A DNA stretch of 64,000 bases from Bradyrhizobium diazoefficiens (GTDB lineage: Bacteria; Pseudomonadota; Alphaproteobacteria; Rhizobiales; Xanthobacteraceae): assembly GCF_016612535.1 (NCBI RefSeq), contig NZ_JAENXS010000001.1, positions 558,001 through 622,000 on the forward strand, read 5' to 3'. The stretch's first letter is position 1. Each line of letters opens with the position of its first letter. The position numbers and the translations under genes are program-made. Positions 16,563 to 25,519 of this stretch are shown here, one piece after another. Below the pieces are notes generated by a model. That model did not search any database, was not told the DNA's origin, and saw only the letters and a program-made list of their open reading frames with translations.

Positions 16563-17450
16563 ATGGCCCTCAGTGACCGCATTCCGTATCAGGCCCTGAT
16601 TGACCGGCCGAAGCTGAAGCTGCCGAACGGCAAGCGCCTCGCGGTGTGGGTGATCCTCAATGTCGAGGAATGGCGGATCGAGAACGCGATGCCGCGCGTC
16701 TTGCTGAGCCCGCCGATGGGACAGCCGCTGCTGCCCGACGTTCCGAACTGGTCATGGCACGAATACGGCATGCGCGCCGGCTTCTGGCGCCAATTCAAGG
16801 CGCTGACGGATCGCAACATGAAGGTCACGCTGGCCGCCAATGCCGATGTCTGCAACGCCTATCCGCGCGTCGCTTCCGCCGCGCGCGAGGCCGGCTTCGA
16901 GTTCATGGGCCACGGCTTCATGCAAGAACCAATGCACAGGCTTCCCGACCAGGCCGATGCGATCAAGCGCGCGGTCGAGACCATCGCAGAATTTACCGGC
17001 TTCGCACCGCGTTCGTGGGAGTCTCCGGGACTGACCGAGACCGAAGAGACGCTCGACCTGCTGCGCCTCAACGGCATCGACTATGTCGCCGACTGGGTGA
17101 TCGACGATCTGCCGCAGGACATCGCAACCCCGCATGGCACCATCACGACCATCCCCTATACGGTCGAGACCAACGACATCGTCGTCCACGCGCTCCAGCA
17201 TCTGCCGTCCGACCAGTTTTTGAAGCGCGGCATCGATCAATTCGACCGGCTTTATCTCGAAGGCGCCGACAATGCGCGGGTGATGGCGATCTCGATCCAT
17301 CCCTACATCACCGGCGTGCCGCACCGGATCAAATATCTCGAACAGCTGCTCGACTACGTCATCGGCCACGACGGCGTCGCATTGATGACGGCGAGCGAGA
17401 TCGGCGACTGGTACCGCGCCGAGATGAAAAAGATAAGCCCCGGCGGTTAG
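16563..17450 (+). CDS. Polysaccharide deacetylase-fold hydrolase (PuuE/cyclic amidase-like)
   Basis: This 295-residue protein is a cytoplasmic member of the CE4/NodB superfamily. It has no signal peptide and contains 'GKRLAVWVILNVEEW', 'VTLAANADVCNAYPRVASAAREAGFEFMGHG', 'TGFAPRSWESPGLTETEETLDLLRLNGIDYVADWVIDDLP' and 'ISIHPYITGVPHRI'. This variant lacks the secreted chitin-deacetylase features and resembles PuuE-type allantoinases and related cyclic-amide hydrolases. GGAGG before the ATG supports the start. In context it probably hydrolyses an amide or imide made by the adjacent flavin enzyme. Confidence 0.85.
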   Translation: MALSDRIPYQALIDRPKLKLPNGKRLAVWVILNVEEWRIENAMPRVLLSPPMGQPLLPDVPNWSWHEYGMRAGFWRQFKALTDRNMKVTLAANADVCNAYPRVASAAREAGFEFMGHGFMQEPMHRLPDQADAIKRAVETIAEFTGFAPRSWESPGLTETEETLDLLRLNGIDYVADWVIDDLPQDIATPHGTITTIPYTVETNDIVVHALQHLPSDQFLKRGIDQFDRLYLEGADNARVMAISIHPYITGVPHRIKYLEQLLDYVIGHDGVALMTASEIGDWYRAEMKKISPGG

Positions 17451-17460
17451 GCCGGGGCTT
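17435..17460 (+). terminator. Hairpin terminator overlapping the hydrolase stop codon
   Basis: AAGCCCCGGC-GGTTAG-GCCGGGGCTT has 10-bp arms, and the loop contains the TAG stop. A T-poor tail follows. It also lies at the 3' end of the convergent porin gene (17489). Confidence 0.7.
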
Positions 17461-17488
17461 CGGGATTTCGAGCGTCGCTTGGGACGGC

Positions 17489-18331
17489 TCAGTATTTCGC
17501 AAGCACCGGGCCGCCTGCGAACTCGTAGCTCAGCCTTGCGCGGACCGTGTCGGTCTTGAAGTCGTTTGCGTTGACAGTGAAATTACAGTCCGACGCTGTA
17601 CAGCCGGGGCTGCCAAATCCTGTCGCGCCGAACGACCGCGATTGCAGCTCCATATGGAGATATTCGACGCCAACGATCCAGTTGCGATTCAACTTCCATT
17701 CGGCGCCCGCACCGGCGACCCAACCAACCCGGTTCGATCTGTCGAAACCAGCGACGAACTGGCTGGCCGGTGGAACGAAGCTGGCCGTCCAGGAACTCGC
17801 GACCGAACCGTAGGCCACGCCACCGGTGCCATAAAGCAGAAGGTTAGGCATCGCGAGGAAGCCGAGCCGGCCTCGGGTGGTTCCAAACCATTCGAGCTTC
17901 GCGCTCGCCGCGCCGTTGTAAGCGACAAATCCGGTTCCGAGGTTGGTCAGAGCGACCGATGGAGCGGACTTTACATCCGTCCACTGAATGTCGGTCTCAA
18001 CACCGACAACGAATGACCTCACCTGCCAGTTGTAACCCAGTTGCCCGCCGACTTCGCCGCTTGTGCCGGTGTTGCGGCCATGATCGCGCGGGCAGGCGCC
18101 GGCGCCGAAGCACGGGCCCCAAAAAGCTGTCGTGCCAGGGTCTGCGGGCGTGGCGGTCAAATGATTGCTCCCCCAGATTCCTCCAGCGTTGAGGCCCAGG
18201 TAAAAGCCGGTCCAGCTATCGACCACTGGTGGAGGCGGCAGCGCCTTGACGGCCATGTCCGCGGCCGAAGCGGCCCCAAGGCCAGCCACCAACATCAATG
18301 ATGCTAAAATCGAGGTCAGTCGCAACTGCAT
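17489..18331 (-). CDS. Outer-membrane beta-barrel protein (Omp25/Omp31-like)
   Basis: The protein has about 280 residues. The ATG at 18331 follows GGAGGG and gives a cleavable signal (MQLRLTSILASLMLVAGLGA … ASA-ADMAVKALPPPP). The mature part starts with the Pro-rich linker and 'VDSWTGFYLGLNAGGIWGSN', typical of alphaproteobacterial eight-stranded surface porin-like proteins, and ends '…DTVRARLSYEFAGGPVLAKY' with aromatic-rich strands. These proteins stabilise the outer membrane; no specific transport role can be assigned. The C-terminal residue is Tyr rather than the usual Phe. Confidence 0.88.
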   Translation of the reverse strand: MQLRLTSILASLMLVAGLGAASAADMAVKALPPPPVVDSWTGFYLGLNAGGIWGSNHLTATPADPGTTAFWGPCFGAGACPRDHGRNTGTSGEVGGQLGYNWQVRSFVVGVETDIQWTDVKSAPSVALTNLGTGFVAYNGAASAKLEWFGTTRGRLGFLAMPNLLLYGTGGVAYGSVASSWTASFVPPASQFVAGFDRSNRVGWVAGAGAEWKLNRNWIVGVEYLHMELQSRSFGATGFGSPGCTASDCNFTVNANDFKTDTVRARLSYEFAGGPVLAKY

Positions 18332-18565
18332 GGAAGTGCCCTCCAACCAGTCAAACCAAAATCAATATGTCCAAATGTTACACCGCGCGGCGCGAATCCC
18401 CGACGACAACCTCCTCAATCAGGCCTGCAGATCGTCGTTTTCTCCGGGAACGTTGCAGTATTGCGACAATATCCCCTCGAATCAGGCACGTTTGTTCCCG
18501 CATCGGAACCGTCGGTCGGGAATATCGGCCTCGCCGCGACATCAACTCCTGTCGTCGGCTCAACC

Positions 18566-20887
18566 TTAGACCGGATCGAACGCGCGGATCGGCGGCAGAT
18601 TGCCGGTGAACTTTTCCACCTCTACCGTCGTAAGCTGGCCAGTGCAGCCCTGCGCGAAGGACGAGGTGCCGATGTCGCGCGTGAGCACGTTCGGATTGCC
18701 GTGGACGCAGAGCGGCGCCTCGTCTTCGGGGTCCATCGGATCGTACCAGGCTCCGGTCGGAAGCTGCACGACGCCGGGCGCGATGCCATCGGTGACGTTC
18801 ACCGCGGCAAGGCAGGCGCCGCGTTCATTGAACAGGCGGATGATATCCCCGTCCTTGATGCCTCGCGCATCGGCGTCGCGCAAGTTCATGCGCGCGACCT
18901 CGCGTCCGCGATGTTTCGCTCCTTGCGAATGTCCGCCGAAATCGAGCTGGCTGTGCAGCCGCGTCATCGGCTGGTTGGCGACGAGAAAGCATGGCGCGCC
19001 GGGCTTGGGCATGTCGGTCTTGTCGAGCCAGACCGGATGGCCCGGACAATCGGCGTCGCCATGACCGGCGATCTTCGCGGAGTAAATCTCGATGCGTCCG
19101 CTTGGCGTCGGCAAGGGATGCGCGACCGGATCCTCACGGAAACTGCGCAGCCGACCGCCATCGTCGGGCTGCTGCGGCACGACCAGGCTGCCGCGCTGCC
19201 AGAATTCCTCGAAGCTGGGGGCTTCGAGCCCGCGCTTGGCGAGTGAGGCGCGCGTCGGCTCGTAGAGATGCTCCAGCCATTCCCTTGACGTGCGCCCTTC
19301 GGTGAAGGGTTCGCGGGCACCGAGGCGATCGGCGAGATCGGCAAAGATCTCGTAGTCGTCACGCGCAAGGCCAAACGGCTCGGCGATCCGGTGCATCGCG
19401 ACCATCAAGGGATCGTTGGTGGAATAGCCGATGTCCTCGCGCTCGAGCGTCATGGTCGAGGGCAGCACGATGTCGGCGTGCCGCGCGGTCGCGGTCCAGG
19501 CGAGCTCGTGCACCACCAGCGTGTCCACTTTCGCGAACGCCTTGCGCAGGCGATTGATGTCCTGATGGTGATGGAAGGGATTGCCGCCGGCCCAATAGAC
19601 CAGGCGAATGTCCGGATAGGTGCGCGTCTCGCCATTGTAGCGATAGGTGCTGCCGGGATTGAGCAGCATGTCGGCGATGCGTGCCACCGGAATGAAATCG
19701 CGGACGCCGTTGCGGCCCTGCCCCAGCGTCGGTGCGGGAATGTCGTTGACGCGGCGGCCGTAATAGCCGATCGCGCCCAGCGAGTAGGCGTAGCCGCCGC
19801 CGGGAAGACCGATCTGGCCGAGGGCTGCCGCCAGCACCATGCCCATCCACACCGGCTGCTCGCCATGTTCGGCGCGCTGCAGCGAATGCGAGACGGTGAT
19901 GAGCGCACGCTTGCCGGCAAGGCGTCGCGCCAGCGTGCGGATCGTGTCCGCGTCGACGCCGGAGATGGCGGCGGCCCATGCGGCGTCCTTGGCCTGCCCA
20001 TCGCCTTCGCCGGTGAGATAGCGCAAGAACACCGGCCAGCCTTCGGTGTAGCGATCGAGGAAGGCCTGGTCGTGCAGGTCTTCACTGACCAGCGTGTGGA
20101 CGATGCCGAGCATCAGCGCGGTGTCGGTGCCGGGCGTGCATGTCATCCATTCGGCGCCGGCCTCGACAGGCAAATCGTCACGCAGCGGGCTCATCAGGAT
20201 GAACTCACAGCCGTGCTTGCGCGCCGCTTCCATCGCACCGCGCTCGACATGCTTGCTGATCGAGCCGCCGGCCACCATCGAATTCTTCAGCGCCATGCCG
20301 CCGAACGCCAGCACGATCTCGGTCTCGGCCACGATCTGCTCCCAGGTGACGTTGCGCCTGGTGATGTCCTCGTAGCCCGCCATGATCTGCGGCAGCAGCA
20401 CCGAGGACGCACCCGAGGAATAGGAATTCACCGAGCGCACATAACCGCCCATCGCGATGTTGAGAAAGCGATGCACCTGGCTCTGCGCGTGATGCAGGCG
20501 ACCCGCACTCGACCAGCCATAGGAGCCGCCGAACACGGCGCCGGGGCCGCGCGTGTCGCGGATGCGCGCCAGCTCGTCGCCGAGCAGATCCAGCGCCTTC
20601 TCCCAACTGACGGAGACGAATTCGTCGCGGCCGCGCCGGTCGTCGGGGCCGGGCCCGCGCTCGAGCCAGCCGCGGCGGATCGCGGGCTGGGCGATGCGCG
20701 CCTGGTGGCGCAAGGCGCCGGGAAAATTGTCGATGATGCCGCTCGGATCGGGATCGCCGCCATACGCTCTGACCTCGAGCCCGGCCTCGCCGTTGCGCGC
20801 CGAAAACACTCCCCAATGCGAGGCGTGCGGCTTGAAGCCGTCCGACAAATCGAGGCCGGGGTCGGGGAAGCCGATCGTATCGTCCAT
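18566..20887 (-). CDS. bisC: Molybdopterin oxidoreductase of the DMSO/TMAO reductase family (BisC-like)
   Basis: The protein has 773 residues. It lacks an N-terminal 4Fe-4S cysteine cluster, has no Tat signal, and starts directly in the catalytic fold ('HWGVFSARNGEAGLEVRAY'). The motif 'SVNSYSSGASSVLLP' contains the probable Mo-ligand serine, and 'YWAGGNPFHHHQDINRLRKAF', 'LPSTMTLEREDIGYSTND' and 'GDIIRLFNERGACLAAVNVT' are cofactor-binding stretches of the TorA/DorA/BisC group. Absence of a signal favours cytoplasmic biotin or methionine sulfoxide reductase over periplasmic TMAO reductase. It stands alone, so the electron donor is encoded elsewhere. Confidence 0.83.
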   Translation of the reverse strand: MDDTIGFPDPGLDLSDGFKPHASHWGVFSARNGEAGLEVRAYGGDPDPSGIIDNFPGALRHQARIAQPAIRRGWLERGPGPDDRRGRDEFVSVSWEKALDLLGDELARIRDTRGPGAVFGGSYGWSSAGRLHHAQSQVHRFLNIAMGGYVRSVNSYSSGASSVLLPQIMAGYEDITRRNVTWEQIVAETEIVLAFGGMALKNSMVAGGSISKHVERGAMEAARKHGCEFILMSPLRDDLPVEAGAEWMTCTPGTDTALMLGIVHTLVSEDLHDQAFLDRYTEGWPVFLRYLTGEGDGQAKDAAWAAAISGVDADTIRTLARRLAGKRALITVSHSLQRAEHGEQPVWMGMVLAAALGQIGLPGGGYAYSLGAIGYYGRRVNDIPAPTLGQGRNGVRDFIPVARIADMLLNPGSTYRYNGETRTYPDIRLVYWAGGNPFHHHQDINRLRKAFAKVDTLVVHELAWTATARHADIVLPSTMTLEREDIGYSTNDPLMVAMHRIAEPFGLARDDYEIFADLADRLGAREPFTEGRTSREWLEHLYEPTRASLAKRGLEAPSFEEFWQRGSLVVPQQPDDGGRLRSFREDPVAHPLPTPSGRIEIYSAKIAGHGDADCPGHPVWLDKTDMPKPGAPCFLVANQPMTRLHSQLDFGGHSQGAKHRGREVARMNLRDADARGIKDGDIIRLFNERGACLAAVNVTDGIAPGVVQLPTGAWYDPMDPEDEAPLCVHGNPNVLTRDIGTSSFAQGCTGQLTTVEVEKFTGNLPPIRAFDPV

Positions 20888-21168
20888 CGCGTGGCCCTCA
20901 TCGCGGAGCGCCGCGCGAGGCGCGCTCCAGTTGCAATCATCGAGGCAATATAATGAAGCCGTCTCGTGAAGAGCAACGGATTACCGACGCCTGGAACCGG
21001 GAGCATGGCGGCCTCGCGCAGGCCGCAAGGCCCGCAGCCGCAACGGTCGCACGCCCATTCGTCACTTCGCCGCAGGGCTTTGCGGCCTCGCCGCCATTGC
21101 CGCCTCGTCCATGATGCAACATGATGGGTCGCCGGTGATGATTTTTCTTCGAAAGATGGGGTCATCCG

Positions 21169-22959
21169 ATGGACGAGAACGACATCCGCGGCCTGGTCGC
21201 CGAGGTGAAGCAGGGCACGCTCTCGCGGCGCGCGTTCGTCCGCACCATGGCGGCGGTCGGGATTGCGGCTCCCATCGCGGGTCAGATCCTGCTCTGGAAC
21301 GATGTGGCGATGGCGGACGCCACACTTGCCTACAAGCCGACCAAGGCCGGCGGCGGCGGTCCGCTCAAACTCCTGCTCTGGCAGGCCCCGACGCTGCTCA
21401 ATCCGCATTTCGCGATCGGCACCAAGGACCAGGTCGCCTCGCGCGTCTTCTTCGAACCGCTCGCCGGCTGGGACAAGGAGGGCAACCTCATCCCCTGCCT
21501 TGCCGCCGAGGTCCCGACCAAGGCGAACGGCGGCCTTTCGGCCAACGGCAGCAGCGTGATCTGGAGGCTGAAGCAGGGCGTGACATGGCATGACGGCATG
21601 CCCTTCACGGCTGACGACGTCGTCTTCACCTGGAGCTATGCCGCGGATCTCGCGACCGCCGCGTACACCACGGGATCCTATAAGGACATCATTGTCGAGA
21701 AGATCGACGACCATACCGTCAAGGTGATCTTCAAGGCCCCGACCCCGTTCTGGGCCGATCCCTTCGTCGGCTCGGTCGGCCAGATCCTGCCAAAGCATCA
21801 CTTCGGCGACTATGCCGGCGCCAAGTCGCGCGACGCGCCCGGCAATCTGAAGCCGGTCGGCACCGGTCCGTATAAGTTCGTCGAGTTCAAGCCGGGCGAT
21901 CTGGTCCGGGCCGAACGCAACCTCGACTATCACGTCAAGAACCAGCCCTATTTCGACACGTTCGAGATCAAGGGCGGCGGCGACGCGGTCTCTGCGGCGC
22001 GCGCCGTGCTCCAGACCGGCGAATACGACTATGCCTGGAACCTGCTGGTGGAGGATGAGGTTCTCAAGCGCATGGAGGCGGGCGGGAAAGGCAAGGTGGA
22101 GTTCACAATTTCCGGCGGCGTCGAGTTCATCATCCTCAACACGACGGACCCGTGGACCGAAGTCGACGGCGAACGGTCCAACGCCAGGACCAAACACCCG
22201 ACGCTGTCCGATCCGGCCGTGCGGCGGGCGCTCAACCTGCTGATCGATCGCGAGGGAATCCAGAAGTTCATCTACGGCCGCGGCGCCATCGCAACCGCGA
22301 GCTTCGTCAACCAGCCCGCGCAGTTCAAGTCGAGCAAGCTGACCTACGCGTTCAACGTCGACAAGGCGAGCACAATCCTCGACGAGGCCGGCTGGAAGAT
22401 GGGCACGGACGGCATCCGCGAGAAGGATGGCAAGAAGCTCAAATATGTCTTCCAGACCTCGATCAACGCCCCACGCCAGAAGACGCAGGCCATCATCAAG
22501 CAGGCCTGCCAGAAGGCCGGCATCGAGATCGAGCTCAAATCGGTGACCCCTTCGGTGTTCTTCTCGTCGGATGTCGGCAACCCCGACACCTACTCGAAAT
22601 TCTATTGCGACATGGAGATGTACAACACGACGATGCCGCAGCCCGATCCGGAGCGGTTCCTGAACCAGTGCGTCTCCTGGGAGATCGCCAACAAGGACAA
22701 CAAATGGCTCGGTCGCAACATCTCGCGCTGGTCCGATCCGGAAGCCGACAAGGCCTACAAGGCCGCGCAGAAGGAGCTCGACCCGGTCAAGCGCGCCGCG
22801 CTGCTGATCAAGGTCAACGAGATCTTCTGCGAGGCCAACGTGTTCCTGCCGCTGCTCTCGCGCTACATCGTCGGCGGCGCCGTCAACAACCTCATGACCG
22901 ATATCTCGGGGTGGGATGTGACGACGTGGAATCTGGCGAGCTGGTATCGGAGCTCGTAG
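21169..22959 (+). CDS. Peptide/nickel-type ABC transporter substrate-binding protein (SBP_bac_5)
   Basis: The protein has 596 residues. The Tat signal is in 'TLSRRAFVRTMAAVGIAAPIAG', preceded by an unusual 15-residue acidic lead. The mature part has the DppA/OppA pattern: 'LLLWQAPTLLNPHFAIGTKD', 'WRLKQGVTWHDGMPFTADDVVFTW', 'PVGTGPYKFVEFKPGDLVRAERN', 'DPAVRRALNLLIDREGI'. No permease or ATPase genes are beside it, so it is an orphan binding protein here or part of a dispersed transporter. A repeat element starts 4 bp after its stop. Confidence 0.88.
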   Translation: MDENDIRGLVAEVKQGTLSRRAFVRTMAAVGIAAPIAGQILLWNDVAMADATLAYKPTKAGGGGPLKLLLWQAPTLLNPHFAIGTKDQVASRVFFEPLAGWDKEGNLIPCLAAEVPTKANGGLSANGSSVIWRLKQGVTWHDGMPFTADDVVFTWSYAADLATAAYTTGSYKDIIVEKIDDHTVKVIFKAPTPFWADPFVGSVGQILPKHHFGDYAGAKSRDAPGNLKPVGTGPYKFVEFKPGDLVRAERNLDYHVKNQPYFDTFEIKGGGDAVSAARAVLQTGEYDYAWNLLVEDEVLKRMEAGGKGKVEFTISGGVEFIILNTTDPWTEVDGERSNARTKHPTLSDPAVRRALNLLIDREGIQKFIYGRGAIATASFVNQPAQFKSSKLTYAFNVDKASTILDEAGWKMGTDGIREKDGKKLKYVFQTSINAPRQKTQAIIKQACQKAGIEIELKSVTPSVFFSSDVGNPDTYSKFYCDMEMYNTTMPQPDPERFLNQCVSWEIANKDNKWLGRNISRWSDPEADKAYKAAQKELDPVKRAALLIKVNEIFCEANVFLPLLSRYIVGGAVNNLMTDISGWDVTTWNLASWYRSS

Positions 22960-22962
22960 CTT

Positions 22963-23044
22963 GTAGGATGGGTAGAGCGGAGCGAAACCGATCAGCGGTC
23001 GATGGTCGAGCATGATGGGTTTCGCAAGGGCTCTACCCATCCTA
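22963..23044. repeat. Palindromic intergenic repeat, GTAGGATGGG family
   Basis: GTAGGATGGGTAGAGC at one end pairs with GCTCTACCCATCCTA at the other. Internal arms CGAAACC / GGTTTCG are also complementary. The element at 25391-25479 is a second copy. It starts immediately after the binding-protein stop and may fold as its 3' hairpin. Confidence 0.8.
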
Positions 23045-23059
23045 GCCTCTCAAACAGCA

Positions 23060-23770
23060 GACACACCTTTTCCTTCTCGCGGCGGAATTCGCCCGAGCTT
23101 TGCTTGATCTCTCCACCCTCTCAAGCCGAGAGGGCGCAGGGAAGGCCGGGTGCTGACCTCGCACCCACGGTCTGCTGCGCGAAGATGGTGCGCAAAAAGA
23201 CCGCACAGCAGCATACAGGTGGTGCCAGTCACTCGGCCTTCCCTGCGCAGTGGGTTGACGGCTTATGCCGTGCTCTCCCGGGAGCCGAGTTCCCTCTGGC
23301 CTCCCTCGCCCCGCGAATTAGCGATGCGGTTGACCCGGTTGGGCGCTCCACATCTCCGCGAAAGCTTGACCGTAGCGACGACGGCCAGGACCACACGGTT
23401 TTGCCGTACGCACGGCCCGCTTGTTCGCCGCATTATCTCCAGACCTTGTCGACATTGCCCGGAGAATGCTGGCGAGACGAACCTGACAGCGCCGCTCGTC
23501 GGCACGCGGTTTCGGGCTCACAGGGACTACCCGCCCTGCCCGCACCTCTCGCACCCGACGCTGCCCGCGTCCACCGCAAGCCCGGCTCGCAATCAAGACG
23601 ACACGAGATCGCCCCTCAAGGATGAGCCGGGATGCCGCGATACATACGCCGTTTCCGAATTTCGGTAAAGTGGAATATTTTTGCGAGGAGGGGTTGACGG
23701 GTGGCGGGTGTTTTGCCCGGCGGGCGCCATCGCGACTTTCCGGTGCACCACTATGGTCCACGTCGCGTTA
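23060..23770. repeat. Long non-coding structured element, probably a multicopy genomic repeat
   Basis: About 700 bp contain no convincing gene; open frames here are short, Pro/Arg-rich and mutually inconsistent. A perfect 15-bp inverted repeat, GCGCAGGGAAGGCCG (23134-23148) and its complement (23234-23248), encloses a segment with smaller hairpins such as GCCCGGCGGGC near 23717-23727. From memory, nearly identical stretches recur in many Bradyrhizobium genomes between genes, where they are sometimes mis-annotated as small proteins. I cannot verify this here. It lies between a palindromic repeat and a decayed gene. Confidence 0.6.
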
Positions 23771-23833
23771 GAATCACGGTATACTCCTTACTAAGCAAAC
23801 TGCGCTTCTCTCCGCACCTCCCATATTTAGACA

Positions 23834-25330
23834 ATGTTTTCACATAAGGTCTACGACCTATACAAGCAACTTAGAGGAAAGATCAGCCAATTGGCGCGAG
23901 AGGATTCTCTACGCGTCATCTGGGCGTATACGCAATATCTCCAAGTGCCCAACTTCAAAATCCCGTCGGTTTTACGAGCGAGAGGTGCAGCGCGCGTGGA
24001 TCAACGAATGGCTTTTGATGTTGCTAGCAAAGGAGGTCATTCTGCACTGCGGGCCTGTCGCAAAAACGGGCGCGTCCCTTCGAGTTTGGAACACGCTCGC
24101 GGCAACAGTCGACCGAATCAACAAGCTTGAAGGTGAGATCTACAAAGAGTTCGGATCGCCAGACAATGTTTTGGTTGAACTCATCCGAATAGCTCACAGA
24201 ACCTTTGAGTGGCAGGGCAACGGGCCCACCGCACGCGCGATCATTCGCTATCACAAGATCCTCAACACACCGGAGATTAGCGAGATCTGCGAACAGAAAA
24301 TCGGACTAACCCTATACGAAGTGATGGCCTGCGGCGTTGCCATGCTAGGCCACTTTCTCGGCTCTCACGTACTGCGACTACCCTTGACGAGTCAGATCGT
24401 CGAGCTGCCGGTCGAAAAATTCAAGGCGGCACTTGCTCTGATGGGAGACGATATTGCTCCGTTGAAGACTAAATTGAAGAGCGAGCAACAATACAACGAA
24501 AGCTTCGCTTATGCCTACAATTCACTCCGGACGCGGCCAATCGTTCTCATGTGCTCAGGAGCGTCAGAGGTGGCGATCTGCCCAATACCGACGCTTCTAT
24601 TCTGGCGGTTTACGTCCGGCCTCTACTACGATTTTATAGGCGTCCCCGCCTTTGCAAATCTATTCGGCGATTCGTACCAGGCATACGTTGGCGAAGCTAT
24701 CCGGGCGGCCGCACCAAAACTCACTCTCCGTGATGAGCGCATTTACAAAATTGGTAGCCGCGAGAAGCGATCCGTAGATTGGATCGTATCCGACGCCGAC
24801 AAGTCAGCACTCTTCGTGGAATGCAAAGTGAAGCGATTGAGATGGGACACGAAGCAATCACTTAATGATACGGGACCTCTGGAGCAAGACATTAGCTATA
24901 TGGCCTCGGCAGTGGTGCAGATATACCGGACGCTCCAAGATTATCTAGCGGGTCACTATCCTCACCTCGCGACCGACGAAGCAAAAAAATCTACCCGTGC
25001 ATAGCGACGCTTGAGAACTGGCATATGCACGGGCCTGTTATGTACGGCGTATTCCGTGAGCAGGTGAAGATAAGGATGAAGGAAGAGGGCTTGCCCGAAG
25101 CATATCTCACAGAGATGCCCTATTCAATTTGGCCAATCGACGACTTCGAGCTTGGACTTCAAGTCATGAATGAATCTTCTGTAGCAACCGTAATGGATGG
25201 CAAACTGCTCGACGGCGAGCACCACGATTGGGAGTGGCGCCCATATCTTTCAAGGTGTTTCAAGGAGCCTCGCAAGGAGCTATTCGAGGATGACTATCGA
25301 AAGCTCTTCAGTGACTTCAATCCGATTTGA
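23834..25330 (+). pseudogene. PD-(D/E)XK nuclease-like unknown protein, broken by two frameshifts
   Basis: Three consecutive frames make one protein of about 500 residues. Frame one starts MFSHKVYDLYKQLRGKISQL and shifts near 23969, where one extra base joins 'NFKIPS' to 'FYEREVQRAWINEWLLMLL'. Frame two runs to 25004 and shifts back at the A7 run 24983-24989: one more A would read 'KKIYPCIATLENWHMHGPVMYGVF', continuing to 25330. The motif SVDWIVSDADKSALFVECKVKR (Asp, then ExK) fits the PD-(D/E)XK nuclease core, so a restriction- or defence-type nuclease is possible, but no other domain is recognised. Base composition is less GC-rich than the neighbours, suggesting acquisition by transfer. Confidence 0.7.
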
Positions 25331-25390
25331 CGCTCAAACACTACGGCCTCACAAGCCCTCCACCAATCGCGCAAGCTGTTATTCCAAGCT

Positions 25391-25479
25391 CGTAGGATGG
25401 GTAGAGCGAAGCGAAACCCATCAAAGTCTTGTCGACGACCAAGTATGATGGGTTTCGCAAGTGCTCGACCCATCCTACG
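25391..25479. repeat. Palindromic intergenic repeat, GTAGGATGGG family (copy 2)
   Basis: CGTAGGATGGGTAGAGCGAAGC pairs with the far end …GACCCATCCTACG, and inner arms GCGAAACCCATCA / TGATGGGTTTCGC are perfectly complementary. It closely matches the 22963-23044 copy; the two bracket the long element and the broken nuclease gene. Confidence 0.8.
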
Positions 25480-25519
25480 AGCCGTCGCCGTAATTCTCAT
25501 CGGAACGAAAAATATACGG

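Noticed and set aside
20428..23040. 870-residue minus-strand frame across the molybdoenzyme start and the binding-protein gene
   Set aside because: It runs antisense through a good Tat-signal binding protein and out of frame through BisC.
23150..23668. Several overlapping open frames in the long non-coding element
   Set aside because: No ribosome sites, Pro/Arg/Ser-rich in every frame, and interrupted by strong stem-loops; typical of non-coding GC-rich DNA.
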